Source: Bryobacteraceae bacterium (GTDB lineage Bacteria > Acidobacteriota > Terriglobia > Bryobacterales > Bryobacteraceae). From it: a DNA stretch of 64,000 bases. Below the pieces are notes generated by a model. That model made no database searches and had not been told where the DNA came from. It worked only from the letters and a program-made list of their open reading frames with translations. Shown one piece after another: positions 42,732 through 50,985 of this stretch; positions within the stretch are counted from its first letter, which is position 1; each line of letters begins with the position of its first letter. The stretch spans positions 496,001-560,000 of the forward strand of contig CANGYQ010000001.1 in NCBI GenBank assembly GCA_947458745.1, read 5' to 3'. Position numbers and translations under genes: made by a program.

Positions 42732-44981
42732 GTGCACACGGAATCTATCATCGGCCGGTACGAAGTGCTTTCGCAGCTGGGCGAAGGTGGGATGGGCCGG
42801 GTCTACAAGGCGCGCGATCCATTGCTGAACCGTCTGGTGGCGCTGAAAGTCCTGCTGCCCGGGGTGGTGGACCCGGAGCAGCGGGCCCGCTTCCTGCAGG
42901 AGGCGCGCGCGGCCTCCGCGCTGAACCATCCCAACATCATCACCATTTATGAGGTGGGCGAAGCGGCCGGGCAGGACTACATCGCCATGGAGTATCTGGA
43001 CGGCCAGGCGCTGGATCGGCTGATCCCAGCGGGCGGCCTGCCTGGAGAGGAACTGCTCGCCTATGCCCAGCAGATGGCGGGAGCATTGGAGTTAGCTGAA
43101 GCGGCCAACGTGGTGCACCGGGATTTGAAGCCGGCGAATGTCTTTGTGACGGCCAGCGGCCGGATCAAGGTGCTCGATTTTGGTTTGGCCAAGATGACGT
43201 TTGCTGCGGGTGCGCCGGATGAGGTGACGCGGAGCGTGCTGGCGGCGGCCCCGCATACTCAGGCGGGCGTGCTGCTGGGGACGGTGGCGTATATGTCGCC
43301 GGAGCAGGCCGAGGGCCGGGCGGTGGACGCGCGGTCGGACATTTTCTCTTTCGGCTGCATTCTCTATGAGATGCTGACCGGGCGGCGGGCCTTTCTGGGC
43401 AGTTCGCTGGTGGCGGTGCTGACGGCGGTGCTGCGGGATGATCCGCCACCGCTGCCTGGTCCGCTGGGTGAGGTGGTGGCGCGGTGCCTGCGCAAGTCTC
43501 CGGAGCACCGGTTTCAGAGCTTCCGCGCGGTGAGTGACGCGCTGAGCGGCAAGGGCTCCCAGGGAGCGCTGGCGCCATCGGCGGAACCGGTCGCGGTGCA
43601 AGGGCCCTCGCTGGCCGTGCTGCCGTTTGCTGACATGAGCCCGCTGCGCGATCAGGAGTACTTCTGCGACGGGATCGCCGAGGAGATCATCAATTCGCTC
43701 ACCCGGCTGAAGAATGTCCGGATTGCCGCGCGCACGTCAGCTTTTTCCTTTAAGGGGCGCCCGGAAGATATCCGCGAGATCGGCCGGAAGCTGAATGTCG
43801 GGCTGGTGGTGGAAGGCAGTGTCCGGACCGCCGGGCAGCGGCTGCGGGTGACGGCGCAACTGATCGATGTGGCGGATGGCCATCAACTGTGGAGCGAACG
43901 GTATGACCGTGAGATGGCCGACGTCTTTGCCATCCAGGACGACATTGCCGCCGCCGTGTTTGAGGCTCTGCGTGAGCGCTTTGATGCGCGGCCGGTCTCC
44001 CAAGCGGCGCGGCGCTACACCGACAATATTGCGGCTTACAGCCTTTACCTGCAAGGCCGCCACGCCTGGAACCAGTGGGAGCCACAAAGCTTCCAGCAGG
44101 CGGAAACCCACTTCAAGCAGGCGCTGGAACTGGATTCCAGCTACGCCCCGGCGTGGTGTGGGTTGGCCGACACCTATAGCGTGGTGGCTTCCTTTGGCAT
44201 ATTTCCGCCGCGGCTGATCTATCCGCAGGCCAAGCAGGCGGCCGAGCGGGCGCTGGCGCTGGACCCCAATCTGGCCGAAGGCTGGACGTCGCTGGGGGCC
44301 ACCGAGGCGCTGTTCGACTGGAACTGGGCCGAAGCCGAGAAGCATGTGCGGCATGCCCTGGAACTGCGCCCTGGTTCGGCGGTGGCGCATCAGGTGCTGG
44401 GTCTTTGTATCATGACGCCCCAGGGCCGCTTTGCCGAAGGTGCTGAATCTCTGCGCCGGGCGCTCGACCAGGATCCGTTTTCGCCGTCGCTGCTACAGTC
44501 GGCGTTCTATGCGGCCTTCCTGGCGTCGGACTTGCCCCGGGCGAAGGCCCTTTGCGGGCAGATGGAAGCGCTGTTTCCCCGGACCATCTCGACGCACTTT
44601 GCCCGCATGAACCTGTCGCTGATGGAGCAGCGATGGGACGATACGCTGGCGCTTTCGGACCTGTTTGATCAAGTGTCGCCGGGTGAGCCCTATCAGTTGA
44701 TGATGCGCGCCCAGGCGTTGGCCTCGGCGGGGCGCCACGAGGAGGCCCGGGCGCAGGTGGCTGGTCTGGACCTGCTGGTGCAGAGCCGCTGCATTCAGCA
44801 ATGCGACCTGGCGGGTGTCATGTTGGCCATGGGTGACCGGGAAGGGGCCTATGAGCGCCTGGAACGGGCAGTGGAGAACCGGGAGGCACCGTTCTTCCTG
44901 GTCGACCCCCGGTTGAGCAGCATCTCTCAGGAGCCGCGCTTTGCCGCTCTGGTGGCGCGGGCTGGGGCGGCCAGCGGCTAG
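42732..44981 (+). CDS. Serine/threonine protein kinase with TolB-like and TPR regions
   Basis: Predicted 749 aa from GTG at 42732; the open frame reaches to 42579 but that part overlaps the dehydrogenase fragment. Kinase motifs: LGEGGMGRVYKA, ALKVLLP, VVHRDLKPANVFV, VLDFGLAKM, MSPEQAEGRAVDARSDIFSF. Then a TolB N-like segment (LAVLPFADMSPLRDQEYFCD; IREIGRKLNVGLVVEGSV), then TPRs (AETHFKQALELDSSYAPAWC and later repeats). No membrane helix is obvious. This Hanks kinase architecture is abundant in Acidobacteriota. The kinase signals in the cytoplasm; the TPRs bind partners. Seventeen bases separate it from selC. Confidence 0.88.
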   Translation: MHTESIIGRYEVLSQLGEGGMGRVYKARDPLLNRLVALKVLLPGVVDPEQRARFLQEARAASALNHPNIITIYEVGEAAGQDYIAMEYLDGQALDRLIPAGGLPGEELLAYAQQMAGALELAEAANVVHRDLKPANVFVTASGRIKVLDFGLAKMTFAAGAPDEVTRSVLAAAPHTQAGVLLGTVAYMSPEQAEGRAVDARSDIFSFGCILYEMLTGRRAFLGSSLVAVLTAVLRDDPPPLPGPLGEVVARCLRKSPEHRFQSFRAVSDALSGKGSQGALAPSAEPVAVQGPSLAVLPFADMSPLRDQEYFCDGIAEEIINSLTRLKNVRIAARTSAFSFKGRPEDIREIGRKLNVGLVVEGSVRTAGQRLRVTAQLIDVADGHQLWSERYDREMADVFAIQDDIAAAVFEALRERFDARPVSQAARRYTDNIAAYSLYLQGRHAWNQWEPQSFQQAETHFKQALELDSSYAPAWCGLADTYSVVASFGIFPPRLIYPQAKQAAERALALDPNLAEGWTSLGATEALFDWNWAEAEKHVRHALELRPGSAVAHQVLGLCIMTPQGRFAEGAESLRRALDQDPFSPSLLQSAFYAAFLASDLPRAKALCGQMEALFPRTISTHFARMNLSLMEQRWDDTLALSDLFDQVSPGEPYQLMMRAQALASAGRHEEARAQVAGLDLLVQSRCIQQCDLAGVMLAMGDREGAYERLERAVENREAPFFLVDPRLSSISQEPRFAALVARAGAASG

Positions 44982-44998
44982 TTCGCTAAACTAAGGGC

Positions 44999-45092
44999 GG
45001 AAGCCACATTTAGCCGGTGCTGGGCCTGGTCTTCAAAACCAGTGAGAGGCGTCACCGTCTCTGGTCGGTTCGACTCCGACTGGCTTCCGCCA
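44999..45092 (+). tRNA. selC: tRNA-Sec(TCA)
   Basis: A 94-base selenocysteine tRNA: 8-bp acceptor GGAAGCCA/TGGCTTCC, discriminator G and encoded CCA; 6-bp D stem TTTAGC/GCTGGG; anticodon stem CTGGT/ACCAG with loop CTTCAAA (anticodon TCA at 45033-45035); a long variable arm (TGAGAGGCG...CGTCTCT type); T loop GGTTCGACTCC as in Escherichia coli selC. The 8-bp acceptor and long extra arm separate it from suppressor or Ser tRNAs. It implies a selenoprotein system elsewhere in the genome (selA, selB, selD are not in this window). Confidence 0.93.
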
Positions 45093-45191
45093 ACCCCTGT
45101 CGCCTGCTTGGCCGCTGGCCGATGACGGGCTGGTTCCCGCTCCGGTAGCGTTAGGCGTGAGATGGGGCACTTTTCATGCTCGCGAAGAGGC

Positions 45192-45214
45192 CCCAAGCTG
45201 ACGCATGGGGCTAA
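45192..45214. repeat. Dispersed intergenic hairpin repeat, copy 1
   Basis: The 23-base unit starting CCCAAGCTGACGCATGGGG and ending CTAA is repeated at 52928-52950 with one difference (C/T). Here GCCCCA (45190-45195) and TGGGGC (45206-45211) form a 6-bp stem with a 10-base loop. It lies just after the stop of the minus-strand isomerase gene. Confidence 0.6.
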
Positions 45215-45217
45215 GCG

Positions 45218-46105
45218 CTACAGTCCCCGGGCGTAGTCCACGAAACGGCGCGCGTAGCGGTCGAGCGTGTCCAGGTCGCGCCCGTCCCGGAGGGGGGAGC
45301 ACATTTCGTAGGCGATGCTGCCGGTGAAGCCGTTGGCCACCAGCGCCTTGAGGAAAACGGGGTAATCGATGAAGCCTTCGCCCATCGGCACGGCGATGGT
45401 GGACGGGGTCTGCGCCTCATAGTTCACCAGATCGGGGCGGTAGCGGAACCGGGGGCGGAGCTGATAGTCGGCCGTGGTGGTGTGTACCGTCAGCGGAGCC
45501 ATGGCGGTGGCGGCGGTTTTCAAATCCACGCCCTGGAGCGCGGGTGCCCAGGCGTCATAACAGGCGCGGCAGTTGGGTTCGCCGACGGCATGGATCAGGT
45601 CGTGGAGGCTTTGCCAGTCCACCGCCTGGTCATGATGATTCTGGACGCCGAGGGTGACACCGAACATGGCCGCCCGCTGGGCGGTTTCTTTCAGTGTGTC
45701 GGTGATCAGGCGGAGTTGGCGGCCTGAATCCGCTGCCGGGTGGTCATACCCGGTGAAGACGCGCAGCAGTGTTCCGCCCAGTTCCTGCGTCAGCTTCACC
45801 AGTTCCAGCAGATAGGTCACCTGCAGTTCCCGGTGCGGGATTTCGGCATGCTCCAGATCCGCCGTGAGATTGCAGTACCCGGCCAGGCAGAGGTGCTTCA
45901 AACCGCGTTGTTCCAGTTGCTGGCGGAGCTGTTCCCGTTCCCGGGCGGCGAAATCGAGCGCCGAAACGTGCGGACGCTTGGCCATCAGCATGACGCCGTC
46001 AAACCCCAACTGAACGGCCTTGTCCAGGATCGCGGTGACGGGCAAAGCTGCCTGTCCCCACAAACCCGCATAACTGACTGAGTGCAAGAGTAGCGGATTG
46101 TTCAT
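45218..46105 (-). CDS. Sugar phosphate isomerase/epimerase (xylose isomerase-like TIM barrel)
   Basis: Predicted 295 aa. VSYAGLWGQAALPVTAILDK, KAVQLGFDGVMLMAKRPHVS, LLRVFTGYD, VTLGVQNHHDQAVDWQ (Glu replaced by Gln at the usual ligand 'E.H'), CRACYDAWAP and FTGSIAYEMCSPLRDG follow the AP_endonuc_2 (PF01261) barrel. Members isomerise keto-sugars or inositols using a divalent metal. The late ligand Glu (AYEMCSP) and central Asp (CYDAW) are present. It is not exported and has no evident partner gene. Substrate unknown. Confidence 0.8.
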   Translation of the reverse strand: MNNPLLLHSVSYAGLWGQAALPVTAILDKAVQLGFDGVMLMAKRPHVSALDFAAREREQLRQQLEQRGLKHLCLAGYCNLTADLEHAEIPHRELQVTYLLELVKLTQELGGTLLRVFTGYDHPAADSGRQLRLITDTLKETAQRAAMFGVTLGVQNHHDQAVDWQSLHDLIHAVGEPNCRACYDAWAPALQGVDLKTAATAMAPLTVHTTTADYQLRPRFRYRPDLVNYEAQTPSTIAVPMGEGFIDYPVFLKALVANGFTGSIAYEMCSPLRDGRDLDTLDRYARRFVDYARGL

Positions 46106-46432
46106 GCCGCCGCCGGTCCACTGCTTGGTGTACTCACGACCGATCCTCCAAAAGATCTAAATGGTACTGCTACTGAAGGGCACCGCAACGACTCGGGCTC
46201 CCAGGCGGGAGGTCTGGGACGGAGTTAAGCCGAAGCGCGGTCTTGGATGCCGCTTGGACGACTCAATTTCCCTGTTGTGACCATGCCACCACATCACCGT
46301 GCTGGCACGGAGTCATGATGTTCCCTCGGCACAAGTCTAATGGAATGAAAGCGGATTGCCAACCATTTCGTAAAAATGGTGTTTACAACTGGCCAGCTCG
46401 TCGATGGGCAGGCTTGAGCAAAGCCTTTCGGA
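46106..46432. other. Intergenic region between isomerase and TonB genes
   Basis: About 327 bases without a supported gene, locally less GC-rich. It should carry the promoter of the isomerase gene (minus strand). A perfect 7-bp inverted repeat lies at 46362-46380; nothing else stands out. Confidence 0.4.
46362..46380. repeat. Inverted repeat, possible operator or weak terminator
   Basis: ACCATTT (46362-46368), loop CGTAA, AAATGGT (46374-46380). It is 52 bases beyond the tonB-like stop. There is no T tract after it on either strand, so an operator is as likely as a terminator. Confidence 0.3.
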
Positions 46433-47431
46433 CTACAGCAACCGGAAGTTGACTTCGATGCTGGCGCGGACGGCGACGGGGCGGCCGTCTTTCAGGCCGG
46501 GCTTGAAGCGCCACTTACTGACGGCTTCAATCGCTTTTTCATCCAGACCCAGGCCGATGGCGCGGATGACGCGGACGTTTTGGGGCATGCCTTTATCATC
46601 TACGACGACATCCAGCACGACCGTGCCCTGGTGCTTGGCCTTGCGGGCTTCTTCCGAGTATTCCGGCTCGACCTTGTAGATCAACGAGGGGGCTGAAACG
46701 CCGCCGCCGATACGGTAGACGCCGCCACCAAAGCCGCCGCCTTCTCCCGGACCCATGCCCGCGCCACGCCCGGAGCCGACGCCACCACCGGAGCCGCTGC
46801 CAATGCCGGAACCACTGCCGGTGCCGTTGGAGGCCGCGCCCAGCTTCGCCAGCGGGTCGCCATAGTTGGGCATCGCCACGTTGGGAACTGCCGCATCCGG
46901 CTGGATGATCAGCGTGGGTTCCATCACCAGTTTCGGTGCGGGATTGTTCACCACCGCCATGGGCGGCGTAAACTGCTTGTCCGCAAAACGGGGCAACTTG
47001 CCTTTGCTGGCTTGGGTGAGAGAACGGTCACCACCACCGCCGCCGCCACCCATCTGCTTAGGCGAAGGCTTGGAGGCCATGTAAGGAGCCAGATCAGGGG
47101 CAATCAACGAAGTGACGTCTTTCGCCTTTTTCTGGACCGCCGGGCTGGTCCCGATGACGATCAGCAACAGAACCACCGCCGCGTGGATCAGGATTGAGCC
47201 GACACCCGCGCGATTTTCGTTGCCGCCGTAGGCCCCCCAGATATCCTTCACCGGGATGGGCTTGGACGTGAGTACTAATTCCTGCTGCGGCGGCGGATTG
47301 AACCGCTCCTTGACCTGCCGGACCAGGGAAGCAAACCAAGGCTCTTCGTCATAGCCGCCGAACACGCCGGCTAAACGAGCCTCAGCCTCACCGGGTTTAT
47401 AGAGTTGCTGCTTGTCCTGCTGCTCGACCAT
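46433..47431 (-). CDS. TonB-family energy transducer protein
   Basis: Predicted 332 aa. A cytoplasmic N-terminus of about 75 residues, one membrane helix (VGSILIHAAVVLLLIVIGT), a periplasmic linker rich in Pro and then Gly (runs of Gly/Ser, e.g. MGGGGGGGDRSLTQ), and a C-terminal TonB domain: YKVEPEYSEEARKAKHQGTV, VLDVVVDDKGMPQNVRVIRA, KAIEAVSKWRFKPGLKDGRP. It should pass proton-motive energy to TonB-dependent receptors such as the one at 57964. ExbB/ExbD genes are not nearby. Gap 47432-47610 upstream should hold its promoter. Confidence 0.88.
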   Translation of the reverse strand: MVEQQDKQQLYKPGEAEARLAGVFGGYDEEPWFASLVRQVKERFNPPPQQELVLTSKPIPVKDIWGAYGGNENRAGVGSILIHAAVVLLLIVIGTSPAVQKKAKDVTSLIAPDLAPYMASKPSPKQMGGGGGGGDRSLTQASKGKLPRFADKQFTPPMAVVNNPAPKLVMEPTLIIQPDAAVPNVAMPNYGDPLAKLGAASNGTGSGSGIGSGSGGGVGSGRGAGMGPGEGGGFGGGVYRIGGGVSAPSLIYKVEPEYSEEARKAKHQGTVVLDVVVDDKGMPQNVRVIRAIGLGLDEKAIEAVSKWRFKPGLKDGRPVAVRASIEVNFRLL

Positions 47432-47610
47432 AGTCTTCGCTCTCTAACACTTCCCGCAAGCCGTTCCACGCGCCTGCCACACGAGTATGACGCCACCCGG
47501 GACCGAATTGGTTCCAAAATCGAGGGCAAAATTCCAAAGTAGGAAAACACCTCGCCTGCCCGAAGTCTAACACGGCCGCAAAAATAGATCGTCTGGCAGT
47601 GTATCAGGCT

Positions 47611-48183
47611 TTACGGGACCTGGAGCCGGAACGTGTAGCCTTCTTCCAGCGCCTCCGCGAACTTGTAAAGCCTGACTTCGACGGATCCTGCCTGGGGGAG
47701 CGAAAATTCCAGAACCGTCATCGATTCCGGCGGGATGTAGGCGTTCTGAGACTGTTGCCCAGTAGAAACCTCGACGTTGCAAGCGTTGGCCAGCGTGTTC
47801 TCGACCAGAGCCGACAAAGAGTCGCCGCGCCGGCGGACGGACAGGTAGACGCGCGGAGTGATCTCCAACACACCGGGTCCGGAATAATCGTCGGCTTCGA
47901 GGAGATTCTCTCCCCGGCGGAGGAAGGGCGTGAGGGCGACGCTGCCGGTGGCCTGATCCTGCGGGCGGGCGGGGACCAGGGTGCCGTTGATGCGGATGGT
48001 GCCGGAACCCAGCAGCCGGACCCAGCGGTCCGCCGTGGGCGCGATAAACTTGGCCGAAACCCGCCCGGACTTACCTTGAAAGTCCAGCGCGACCCGTTCC
48101 GGCCCGATAAGAGGCTCGTCTGCTGCGGTGGCCCAGAAATTTAGCAGACCGAGATTTAGGAGCCACAACGCGCTGAGCAGCAT
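47611..48183 (-). CDS. Secreted beta-rich protein of unknown function
   Basis: Predicted 190 aa from ATG at 48183 (a further in-frame ATG at 48222 would extend it). A signal peptide (MLLSALWLLNLGLLNFWATA) precedes strands that read like a galactose-binding/beta-sandwich fold: VALDFQGKSGRVSAKFIAPT, WVRLLGSGTIRINGTLVPAR, PFLRRGENLLEADDYSGPGV. GENLLEAD resembles carbohydrate-binding modules of glycosidases. No catalytic motif. It is divergent from the M48-like gene, with starts about 40 bases apart. Confidence 0.65.
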   Translation of the reverse strand: MLLSALWLLNLGLLNFWATAADEPLIGPERVALDFQGKSGRVSAKFIAPTADRWVRLLGSGTIRINGTLVPARPQDQATGSVALTPFLRRGENLLEADDYSGPGVLEITPRVYLSVRRRGDSLSALVENTLANACNVEVSTGQQSQNAYIPPESMTVLEFSLPQAGSVEVRLYKFAEALEEGYTFRLQVP

Positions 48184-48223
48184 CTTCCAAAGCGTACAAC
48201 GCGAGAGAAATGAGGACCCCAAT

Positions 48224-49381
48224 TTGCCCCAGATAACCTACGCTCGGGCCCGACTGTGGCTGGGCATCTCGGGTGTGGGCTTTTTTGTCCTGCTCGCTTC
48301 CGTGGCGCTGGTCACCCGGCTGCCATACCAGTTTCTGCCCGTGATTCAGTTGCCGTGGTGGCAGGAACTGCTGTGGATCTCCGCCGTCCTGGCCGTCTAC
48401 ACAGTGCTGAGTTGGCCGTTCGATTTTCTCGGCGGCTATCACCTGCCCTGCTCCCATGCCCGGATGTGCCAGATGCTGCCGGCCTTTGTCTGGACGTGTG
48501 TGCGAGGGGCGGCGGGCCATTGCACGATCACGCTGATCGGCGCGTTTGCCCTGCTGACGGCGGGCCGTGCCGGAGGGCGGTGGGGCGCGATTTTGGCGTC
48601 GGGCCTGTTGATGGCGACGCTGGTGGCGCTGCAGGCTCCGGTGAGCCGGCTGGTGGGCGGGCTACACCGGGTTCCGGCCGACCTTTCGCGGGTGGAGGCG
48701 GTGTTGCGGCAGTGGAATCTGCCCGTGCCTCCGGTTGTTGTTTTGCGGGGCGTGGATGGCGGCTTTTCGGGCGGTGTGGCCGGCTGGCCCGGGGCCACGC
48801 ATATCGTCATCCCGGACCACTGGCTGCGCCATCTGGCGCCGGAAGAGGTGGCAGTGGAGATTGTGCGCCGCTATGGTGCCGTGGAGAGCGGCAGCCGCGC
48901 CCGGGGAATTCTGGTGGCGATGGGCTGGAACCTGTTAGGTCTATGGTTGTCGACTTACCATCCGTTAGCGAATTTCGATTCCGTCGCCGGTTTGGTGAGC
49001 CTGGCGCTGGCCTTCAATGCTTGGTCGTTCCTGGGGCTGCTGGTATTGCCAACGCTCAGCCGGGCGGGCGTGATGGAAGCGGATAGCTATGCGCGGGCGC
49101 GAGGCGTTTCGCCAGCGTGGTTCAGCCGCACTATCTCATCGCTGGACCAGATGCAGGATGACGAACCGGCGCGGCCGGGGGGCATTGAGGCGATCTTCCA
49201 CCCGATTCCTTCAGTGGTCCGGCGGGAGCAGGCGTTTGCCGCGGGGGGCAGCCATTGGGGCGCCTGGCACGCGGCGCGGATGGCGCTGTTTCTCTCCTGG
49301 GGGTCGATGGGTCTGCTGGCGCGGGCCGTGCACTGCAACTCAGGCCGACCGGAGCTCTGGGTGATGCTGCCGGCAGACTAG
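48224..49381 (+). CDS. Membrane protein resembling a degenerate M48 peptidase
   Basis: Predicted 385 aa from TTG at 48224, chosen because GAGG lies eight bases upstream and because the longer frame from 48128 runs into the divergent gene. Three to five N-terminal membrane helices are followed by an M48-like order: VPADLSRVEAVLRQWNLPVP, PVVVLRGVDGGFSGGVAGWP, THIVIPDHWLRHLAPEEVAV. At the place of the HExxH zinc site the protein reads VEIVRRYG, so catalysis is unlikely. Further membrane helices follow. It may be a pseudo-protease scaffold. The family assignment is inferred from pattern, not certain. Its 3' end overlaps the convergent hydrolase gene by about 40 bases. Confidence 0.6.
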   Translation: MPQITYARARLWLGISGVGFFVLLASVALVTRLPYQFLPVIQLPWWQELLWISAVLAVYTVLSWPFDFLGGYHLPCSHARMCQMLPAFVWTCVRGAAGHCTITLIGAFALLTAGRAGGRWGAILASGLLMATLVALQAPVSRLVGGLHRVPADLSRVEAVLRQWNLPVPPVVVLRGVDGGFSGGVAGWPGATHIVIPDHWLRHLAPEEVAVEIVRRYGAVESGSRARGILVAMGWNLLGLWLSTYHPLANFDSVAGLVSLALAFNAWSFLGLLVLPTLSRAGVMEADSYARARGVSPAWFSRTISSLDQMQDDEPARPGGIEAIFHPIPSVVRREQAFAAGGSHWGAWHAARMALFLSWGSMGLLARAVHCNSGRPELWVMLPAD

Positions 49382-49960
49382 CCAGATCTCTTCCATCACG
49401 TCGGTCAGTTCATGGCCGGAATCGAACAGCTGCAAGCGGGCATTCATGTTCCGGGTGCAAAACCGCATCGATGCTTCAGCGGGGACGACCGTATCTCGGA
49501 TGCCGTGGAAGATCATGGCCGGGCAGGCGAACTGTGGCTCATCGGGGAACTGCAAGGCGTCTTCGATCAATCCGTAGCCGACGCGGGCGGGGCGGTTCTC
49601 GGCGTAGTGGAAGACTTCCAGCGACCCTTCTTCCTTCCACTTGGTCAGCACCGGACCCCAGTTGCGAGCAAAGCCAAAGGCGGGAGCCATCAGGATCAAC
49701 GAATGCGTCTCCGGATGGCGCGCAGCGTAGAGCGCCGCCAAGTAGCCACCCATGCTGGAACCCATCAAGACTGCCGGCTCGCCTTGGAGCAGCCGCTCGA
49801 CGACGGCCAGCTGGCCGGTGACGGTGAGGTGCTCAAAGCCCTGGTCGTCGAGTGCGGGGATCTCCAGATCCAGGCCGAGTTCGGCGAAGCAGCGGTGGAA
49901 GTATTGGGCTTTCTTCGAGCGGGGGCTGGAAGCAAAGCCGTGCAGATAGACGTATCTCAC
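49340..49960 (-). CDS. YqiA/UPF0227-type alpha/beta hydrolase
   Basis: Predicted 206 aa. YVYLHGFASSPRSKKAQYFH, VLMGSSMGGYLAALYAARHP (nucleophile Ser in GSSMGG), PAMIFHGIRDTVVPAEAS (catalytic Asp) and QLFDSGHELTDVMEEIW (catalytic His) match YqiA/YcfP-type esterases. It acts in the cytoplasm; the substrate is unknown. Its ATG overlaps the stop of the upstream gene by four bases, so they are coupled. Its 3' end overlaps the convergent M48-like gene. Confidence 0.85.
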   Translation of the reverse strand: MRYVYLHGFASSPRSKKAQYFHRCFAELGLDLEIPALDDQGFEHLTVTGQLAVVERLLQGEPAVLMGSSMGGYLAALYAARHPETHSLILMAPAFGFARNWGPVLTKWKEEGSLEVFHYAENRPARVGYGLIEDALQFPDEPQFACPAMIFHGIRDTVVPAEASMRFCTRNMNARLQLFDSGHELTDVMEEIWLVCRQHHPELRSA

Positions 49961-50898
49961 GGGTTGGGTCTCCGGTTGGGCGCGGGTGGTGCGGCGGGTG
50001 GCGGCTCTTCCTCCTCGGCCGGGGTGAACTTGATTTCGCTGTCGGACGAGAAGCGCTTGAAGTTGCCGTAGGTGAAGTTGTTTTCCGCCAGCAGTTGATT
50101 GTTCGACATGCGGCGGTGCAGAACGGAGGCGGGCAGCAGCAGCCCCAACGGGTTGCGGACATAGTCGATCACTGCTTCGTCGGTGATGTCCGCGCCTTCC
50201 GGCCCGGGGATGGTGGTGGTGAGGTGGATCCGCAGCGGCAGTCCGTCACCGGCGCGCAGCCAGACGTGCCCGGTCAACTTTTGGCGGATGGTCTTCTTGC
50301 CCTGGAAAACAGTGAAGGCCTCCTCCCCACCGGCTTGGGTGAAGGCAAAGACCATCGCCTCATCGGCACCCACGCGTTCCCGCCGCACCGGCGCGAACTG
50401 GTAGTTCTCCAGATTGCGGCCGCGGAACATCAGCAGCGAAAGAGTGAAGTCCGTGGCGGACCCCAGCAGGCCATGCTTCTCCAGATCTTCGAGCAGCTTC
50501 TTCTTCACCAGATCATCATCTGATCGCAGGCCCAGCACCAGCTTCCGGCGCGCTTTGTCGGTGGACTGCACGGTGCGTCCATCCACCAGCCGGACTTCCC
50601 GTGCCTCGTGCCACAGGTCGCCGATGGTCGTGTAGCCGAACTCCGAGGCGAGCTCCCGCGCCTGATAGACCGGCTTGGGCGGCTCCAGGGCCGCCTGTCC
50701 GATACGCGGGCGGAACCGGCTGCCGGCTTTGAGTGCCCGTTGCCGGATGGTCTCTTCGCCGATCAGCTTGGCTACCGATTGCGCAAACACCTCGGCTTCC
50801 TCCGCCAGCCGGCTGAGCAGAGGGTCCCGCGAGGGGGCGGGCGGTGGTGAGGCCGCTAGGGCCACGAGCAACAGGAGAGCGGCGCTCATACTTTCCAT
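49957..50898 (-). CDS. Secreted protein of unknown function, possible outer-membrane lipoprotein-sorting-like fold
   Basis: Predicted 313 aa from ATG at 50898 (MESMSAALLLLVALAASPPP, a signal peptide); a second ATG at 50889 is possible. The open frame reaches far upstream to 52209 but that is the antisense of the CocE-type gene. The body has charged helical parts then beta-strands (VRLVDGRTVQSTDKARRKLV; LTGHVWLRAGDGLPLRIHLT) and ends in an acidic/Pro-rich tail. The 'HVWLRAGDGLPLRI' pattern recalls LolA/DUF-type lipid carriers, weakly. It is coupled by overlap to the YqiA-like gene. Confidence 0.65.
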   Translation of the reverse strand: MESMSAALLLLVALAASPPPAPSRDPLLSRLAEEAEVFAQSVAKLIGEETIRQRALKAGSRFRPRIGQAALEPPKPVYQARELASEFGYTTIGDLWHEAREVRLVDGRTVQSTDKARRKLVLGLRSDDDLVKKKLLEDLEKHGLLGSATDFTLSLLMFRGRNLENYQFAPVRRERVGADEAMVFAFTQAGGEEAFTVFQGKKTIRQKLTGHVWLRAGDGLPLRIHLTTTIPGPEGADITDEAVIDYVRNPLGLLLPASVLHRRMSNNQLLAENNFTYGNFKRFSSDSEIKFTPAEEEEPPPAAPPAPNRRPNP

Positions 50899-50985
50899 CT
50901 TATCGGCGCGATAATGACGGGGAGAGCGAACGGTGTGCGACCTGCGGGTGCCTGTTGCTCGGGTGGGCGAAAGGGACAACGACGA

